Assembly: GCA_903879335.1 (NCBI GenBank)
Contig: CAIRLC010000044.1
Coordinates: forward strand, 1-64,000
DNA from: an uncultured Pseudomonadota bacterium
Lineage (GTDB): Bacteria; Pseudomonadota; Gammaproteobacteria; Steroidobacterales; Steroidobacteraceae
Direction of reading: 5' to 3'
DNA: 64,000 bases
Under the pieces are notes generated by a model. That model did no database searches and was not told where the DNA came from. It saw nothing but the letters and a program-made list of their open reading frames with translations. A program made the position numbers and the translations under genes. Positions 60,701 through 64,000 of this stretch are shown here, piece after piece (within the stretch, counting starts at the first letter, position 1; each line of letters begins with the position of its first letter).

Positions 60701-62007
60701 GTCCAGTCGAACTCCGCAAGCAGGTGGTCGAGCAAATCTACCGCGTCATCAAGATCGTTTTCAGCAATGACCAATGGCGGTGCGAGAATGATGAGATTTC
60801 CACGAATGGCCAGTGATACGCCGTGCTCCATCGCGCGTCTCACCAACGCCCGCAATGGCACTGGTGATGCCGGCCACGGGGCATGCAAAGCGCGGGTCGC
60901 TTGATCAAGCACGAGCTCAATCACCGCGAATAATCCGTCGCCGCCGCGTACGTCGCCGATGACAGAGTGCTTGTGCTGCAATGCTTTCAGCCGCGCGTAC
61001 AAAGCGCGGCCAAGCGATCTTGACCGTTCGATCAATCCTTCCTGGGCGTAGGCCTCCAGTGCGGCGACGCCGGCGGCACACGCCAATGGATGACCGCAAT
61101 ACGTGAGCCCGGTATACAGCATTTGATGTTCGAGACGAGCCGATACGTCAGCGGACATCACGACTGCACCTAGAGGCACATGCGCGCCAGTCAGACCTTT
61201 GGCCAAGGTCATTAAATCTGGACGCCCTGCTTCCCCGTACCGCTGCCAGGCGAACCATTCCCCACAGCGGCCGAAACCACTCATCACTTCGTCAGCAATG
61301 AGGTATACGCCGCGAGAACGTGTTTCCTCGCGCAAGCGAGGCCAATAATTATTGGGTGCAACAATGCCGTTTGTTCCGGCATTGGCTTCCATTAAGACGG
61401 CAGCGACACCCCCATCGGGTTGCGCATCGATAGCCGTTGCGACAGCTACTGCCGCAGCCTCACCACAGGCGACATCGGATGGCGAACCGAAGGGGCAGCG
61501 GTACGCGTAAGGCGGGGGAACCCGGATGGCTCCAAATGCCTCAGGATCAACTTGCGCCTGAGTACGCGTGTCGCCTGAGAGTGCCATCGTGGCGTAACTA
61601 GCGCCGTGATAGGACCGATCTCTGACGACAATTCGACCTTGTGGCAATCCGCGCGCCTGACGGGCAAATTTAACTGCATGCTCATTTGCATCCGCTCCGC
61701 CGAGTGAAAAATATACTCGGCCACCCTCAAAACCCGACAACTCTAACAACCGCCTAGCAAGCGTTGCCCGCGGCTCAGCTCCCCATGCCGCAGTGACAAA
61801 ACACAATTTTTCAGCTTGTCGCTGAATGGCACGAACAACATAGGGATGTTGGTGGCCGAGATTCATGCACTCGGCCAAGCTGCTCATATCAAGGTAACGA
61901 CGCCCTTCCGTATCCACGAAGTGAGCGCCCTCACCGCCCACAATAGTCGGCGCATTCCAGTCCGCCTGGATACACCAACTATGCAGTACGTCGTCGCGCT
62001 CACGAGT
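60697..62007 (-). CDS. class III (omega-type) aminotransferase
   Basis: This PLP enzyme has 436 residues from the ATG at 62007 (MTRERDD). An in-frame TTG at 62031 is an alternative; neither has a strong ribosome-binding site. PLP-Lys is in LMTLAKGLTGAHVPLGAV and the cofactor Asp is in IADEVMSGFGRCG. GGADANEHAVKFAR and YHGASYATMALSGD are seen. The family includes omega-amino acid, diamine and taurine aminotransferases. It heads the coupled aminotransferase-dehydrogenase-CoA-transferase string, 96 bases after hutG. Confidence 0.87.
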   Translation of the reverse strand, partial: TRERDDVLHSWCIQADWNAPTIVGGEGAHFVDTEGRRYLDMSSLAECMNLGHQHPYVVRAIQRQAEKLCFVTAAWGAEPRATLARRLLELSGFEGGRVYFSLGGADANEHAVKFARQARGLPQGRIVVRDRSYHGASYATMALSGDTRTQAQVDPEAFGAIRVPPPYAYRCPFGSPSDVACGEAAAVAVATAIDAQPDGGVAAVLMEANAGTNGIVAPNNYWPRLREETRSRGVYLIADEVMSGFGRCGEWFAWQRYGEAGRPDLMTLAKGLTGAHVPLGAVVMSADVSARLEHQMLYTGLTYCGHPLACAAGVAALEAYAQEGLIERSRSLGRALYARLKALQHKHSVIGDVRGGDGLFAVIELVLDQATRALHAPWPASPVPLRALVRRAMEHGVSLAIRGNLIILAPPLVIAENDLDDAVDLLDHLLAEFDWT

Positions 62008-62050
62008 CATGACTGCGCTGATCGCCCCCAAAAAGTGACCCGCATTCTCG

Positions 62051-62078
62051 CGCGACTGTCGCCGGCGCTCAAGTCGCG
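62051..62078 (-). other. inverted repeat between hutG and the aminotransferase gene
   Basis: A perfect 7-bp inverted repeat CGCGACT/AGTCGCG with a 14-base spacer occupies the only sizeable gap in the minus-strand string. A TTTTT lies about 16 bases beyond it, too far for a standard terminator. It may be an operator or an mRNA-processing/stability hairpin. Confidence 0.4.
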
Positions 62079-62103
62079 GATGACCGCAACAGGTGTTTGC
62101 GCC

Positions 62104-62883
62104 CTATAGCTCGGGTCGCCAAGACAGCAGCACCTCAACAATCGACGCCAAGACGCCGACCAAAGGCGCCGCGCGAGCGTCTGACCATTCCACGGAATCG
62201 CTCTCTAGATAGGTTGACTGTCCGATTTCAAGCTGTACTGCATGGACCGGGCCCGCCGATTGGCCGTAATGGCGGGTGATAAATCCACCTTTAAATCGGC
62301 CGTTCAATACCGCCGTAAATGGACCAGAACATGCTGCCGCATACACGGACTCGCCAAGGCTCGACCCGCAACTGCGTCCGTCGTTGGTTCCTACGTTGAG
62401 ATCCGGCAGTCGTCCGTCAAATAATCGCGGCACTTCGCTTGCGATTGAATGGGCATCCAGCAGCACCGCATAGCCGTGACGCGCAATTGCAGCATCAAGT
62501 AACTGCCGTAACCGGGTGTGATACGGCTGCCAATACAGCTCCCGGCGGCGATTCACCTCGTGAACATCGGGTGGCGCAACCGCGTATAGGGCTTCACCGT
62601 CGAAGGTCGCCGCAGGGCAAAGTCCAGTGGATACCTGACCTGGATAGAGCGCCGCATCATCAGGCGGACGATTCAGATCCACGACATAGCGCGACAGCGT
62701 CGGTTCAAGCCAGCTGACCTGACGGGCGCGCGCAAACTCATAGAGTTTTTCGACATGCCAATCGGTGTCTTCGACGGCACGCGCCCGCACCGTCATCCCG
62801 GCGGCAATATCCGCCGGGATGACCGTCCCTACATGAGGGAAACTGATGATGAGGGGCGCTGATCCCTCGGTGGAATGAATCAT
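62104..62883 (-). CDS. hutG: N-formylglutamate deformylase
   Basis: HutG hydrolyses N-formylglutamate to glutamate and formate, the last step of the five-step histidine pathway. The 259-residue sequence has the family motifs [26 protein letters not shown] and [10 protein letters not shown]. Its ATG overlaps the hutU stop by four bases. This version implies the pathway goes through HutF and formylglutamate rather than through formiminoglutamase. Confidence 0.93.
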   Translation of the reverse strand: MIHSTEGSAPLIISFPHVGTVIPADIAAGMTVRARAVEDTDWHVEKLYEFARARQVSWLEPTLSRYVVDLNRPPDDAALYPGQVSTGLCPAATFDGEALYAVAPPDVHEVNRRRELYWQPYHTRLRQLLDAAIARHGYAVLLDAHSIASEVPRLFDGRLPDLNVGTNDGRSCGSSLGESVYAAACSGPFTAVLNGRFKGGFITRHYGQSAGPVHAVQLEIGQSTYLESDSVEWSDARAAPLVGVLASIVEVLLSWRPEL

Positions 62884-64000
62884 CGGCCAAGCATGGGCAG
62901 ATCCAGGCCCTGCTCACGCGCACAGTCAATGGCCGAGGTGTAGCCCGCATCCGCATGGCGCATGACGCCCGTTCCCGGATCATTCCACAACACGCGACCG
63001 ATCCGACGTGACGCGGCTTCGGAGCCATCGCAAACAATCACAACACCCGAATGTTGCGAGAAGCCCATGCCCACGCCACCACCGTGATGCAGTGATACCC
63101 ATGTGGCGCCACCCGCCGTATTCAGCATGGCATTGAGCAACGGCCAATCAGAGACCGCATCCGAACCGTCTCGCATGGCCTCGGTTTCCCGATTTGGGCT
63201 CGCCACCGAACCGGAGTCCAAATGGTCGCGACCAATCACGATCGGCGCCTTCAGCTCGCCCTTGGCGACCATTTCATTGAAGGCAAGTCCAAGACGATGG
63301 CGCTGACCGAGTCCCACCCAGCAAATTCTTGCCGGCAGACCCTGGAACTTGATGCGCTGTCCCGCCATGTCGAGCCAACGATGCAAGTGCGCATCGTCGG
63401 GGATGAGCTCTTTGACCTTGGCATCGGTCTTGGCGATGTCTTCAGGGTCGCCCGAGAGCGCCACCCAGCGGAATGGACCAATACCGCGACAGAAGAGCGG
63501 ACGAATGTAGGCTGGCACGAAACCCGGGAAGGCGAAGGCGTCCTTGCAACCTTCCTCTAACGCGACTTGGCGGATGTTATTGCCGTAGTCCACCGTAGGT
63601 ATCCCCATGCGATGGAAGGCCAACAAAGCCTCTACGTGAGTTTTCATCGATGCGCGAGCAGCACGAGTGACCGAGTTTGGATCCGAGATCCGCTTCTCCT
63701 CCCACTGTTCTACTGTCCACCCGGCCGGCAAGTAGCCGTTCACAGGATCGTGAGCCGACGTCTGGTCGGTGACGGCGTCTGGCCGCACGCCACGACGCAG
63801 CAACTCAGGCAAGATCTCTGCAGCGTTACCGCATAGCGCGACGGAGAGTGCCCGCTTTTCCGACGTCGCCTTCGCGATGATTGCCAATGCGTCGTCGAGA
63901 TCTTTAGCTTCAACATCGATGTAACCCGTGCGCAGCCGCATCGCGATACGGCTTTGCTGGCACTCAATGGCCAGCATTGACGCACCAGCCATCGTCGCGG
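62880..64000 (-). CDS. hutU: urocanate hydratase, C-terminal part (cut by window end)
   Basis: Urocanase converts urocanate to imidazolonepropionate in histidine breakdown. About 373 residues are seen with the frame open to the window edge. The full enzyme is near 555 residues, so roughly the first 180 lie beyond position 64000. Motifs [67 protein letters not shown] and [15 protein letters not shown] are characteristic. It ends DLPMLGR and is coupled to hutG. Confidence 0.97.
   Translation of the reverse strand, partial: ATMAGASMLAIECQQSRIAMRLRTGYIDVEAKDLDDALAIIAKATSEKRALSVALCGNAAEILPELLRRGVRPDAVTDQTSAHDPVNGYLPAGWTVEQWEEKRISDPNSVTRAARASMKTHVEALLAFHRMGIPTVDYGNNIRQVALEEGCKDAFAFPGFVPAYIRPLFCRGIGPFRWVALSGDPEDIAKTDAKVKELIPDDAHLHRWLDMAGQRIKFQGLPARICWVGLGQRHRLGLAFNEMVAKGELKAPIVIGRDHLDSGSVASPNRETEAMRDGSDAVSDWPLLNAMLNTAGGATWVSLHHGGGVGMGFSQHSGVVIVCDGSEAASRRIGRVLWNDPGTGVMRHADAGYTSAIDCAREQGLDLPMLGR

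Overview
The window is chromosomal DNA from a gammaproteobacterium. The evidence is the ffh/rpsP-rimM-trmD-rplS block next to ypjD-corB, the dapA-gcvR-bcp neighbourhood, the complete mlaFEDCB locus with mlaA, kbl-tdh, and a bcs cellulose locus that includes bcsG. A SufU-type scaffold inside a proteobacterial suf operon and a Rhizobium etli-type asparaginase suggest a lineage away from the enteric bacteria, possibly Xanthomonadales, Nevskiales or Steroidobacterales; this placement is inference. Coding density is very high. No intergenic gap exceeds about 170 bases, and I saw no insertion sequence, prophage, CRISPR array or attachment site.

Layout. 1-1.4 kb: tRNA-Ser(GGA), a small lipoprotein and dapA (minus). 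1.5-6.3 kb: gcvR-bcp-phoH-bepA-mlaA (plus), meeting mlaFEDCB (minus, 6.3-9.3 kb), so the phospholipid-transport partners converge. 9.5-16.6 kb: a nine-gene suf operon (sufR-B-C-D-S-U-T, Rieske ferredoxin, sixA) with an IscR-type palindrome at its promoter. 16.6-20.3 kb: putA and a divergent Lrp-type regulator. 20.3-23.2 kb: Nudix hydrolase, FUSC membrane protein and an Hsp15-like protein (minus). 23.3-25.5 kb: kbl-tdh threonine catabolism. 25.6-35.1 kb: a cellulose locus split into two converging halves, bcsA-bcsG (plus) and bcsB-bcsZ-bcsC (minus). 35.2-40.6 kb: sppA, rplS-trmD-rimM-rpsP and ffh (minus), with two clear intrinsic terminators. 40.7-42.7 kb: ypjD-corB. 42.8-45.2 kb: asparaginase and radA (minus). 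45.3-49.2 kb: a Ser/Thr kinase, PP2C phosphatase and FHA protein signalling operon, divergent from radA. 49.2-51.7 kb: rhlE and ilvE, with a terminator-like hairpin abutting the rhlE ribosome-binding site. 51.9-56.3 kb: two divergent exported enzymes, a TolB-propeller/CehA-type hydrolase and an HExxH peptidase. 56.2-64 kb: a compact minus-strand catabolic gene string, hutU-hutG-aminotransferase-aldehyde dehydrogenase-CoA-transferase A/B-aminotransferase, with hutU running off the window end.

Most genes are recognisable housekeeping or metabolic families. The most promising unexplained unit is the terminal string. Two class III aminotransferases, a glutamate-semialdehyde-type dehydrogenase and a CatIJ-like CoA-transferase are translationally coupled and sit next to histidine-utilisation genes. 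Their order of chemistry (remove an amino group, oxidise an aldehyde, activate a dicarboxylate with CoA) suggests a pathway for a diamino compound or omega-amino acid whose substrate cannot be read from sequence. Other points worth attention are the converging cellulose half-operons, the kinase/phosphatase/FHA module, the Gram-positive-style SufU in the suf operon, and the possible attenuator before rhlE.
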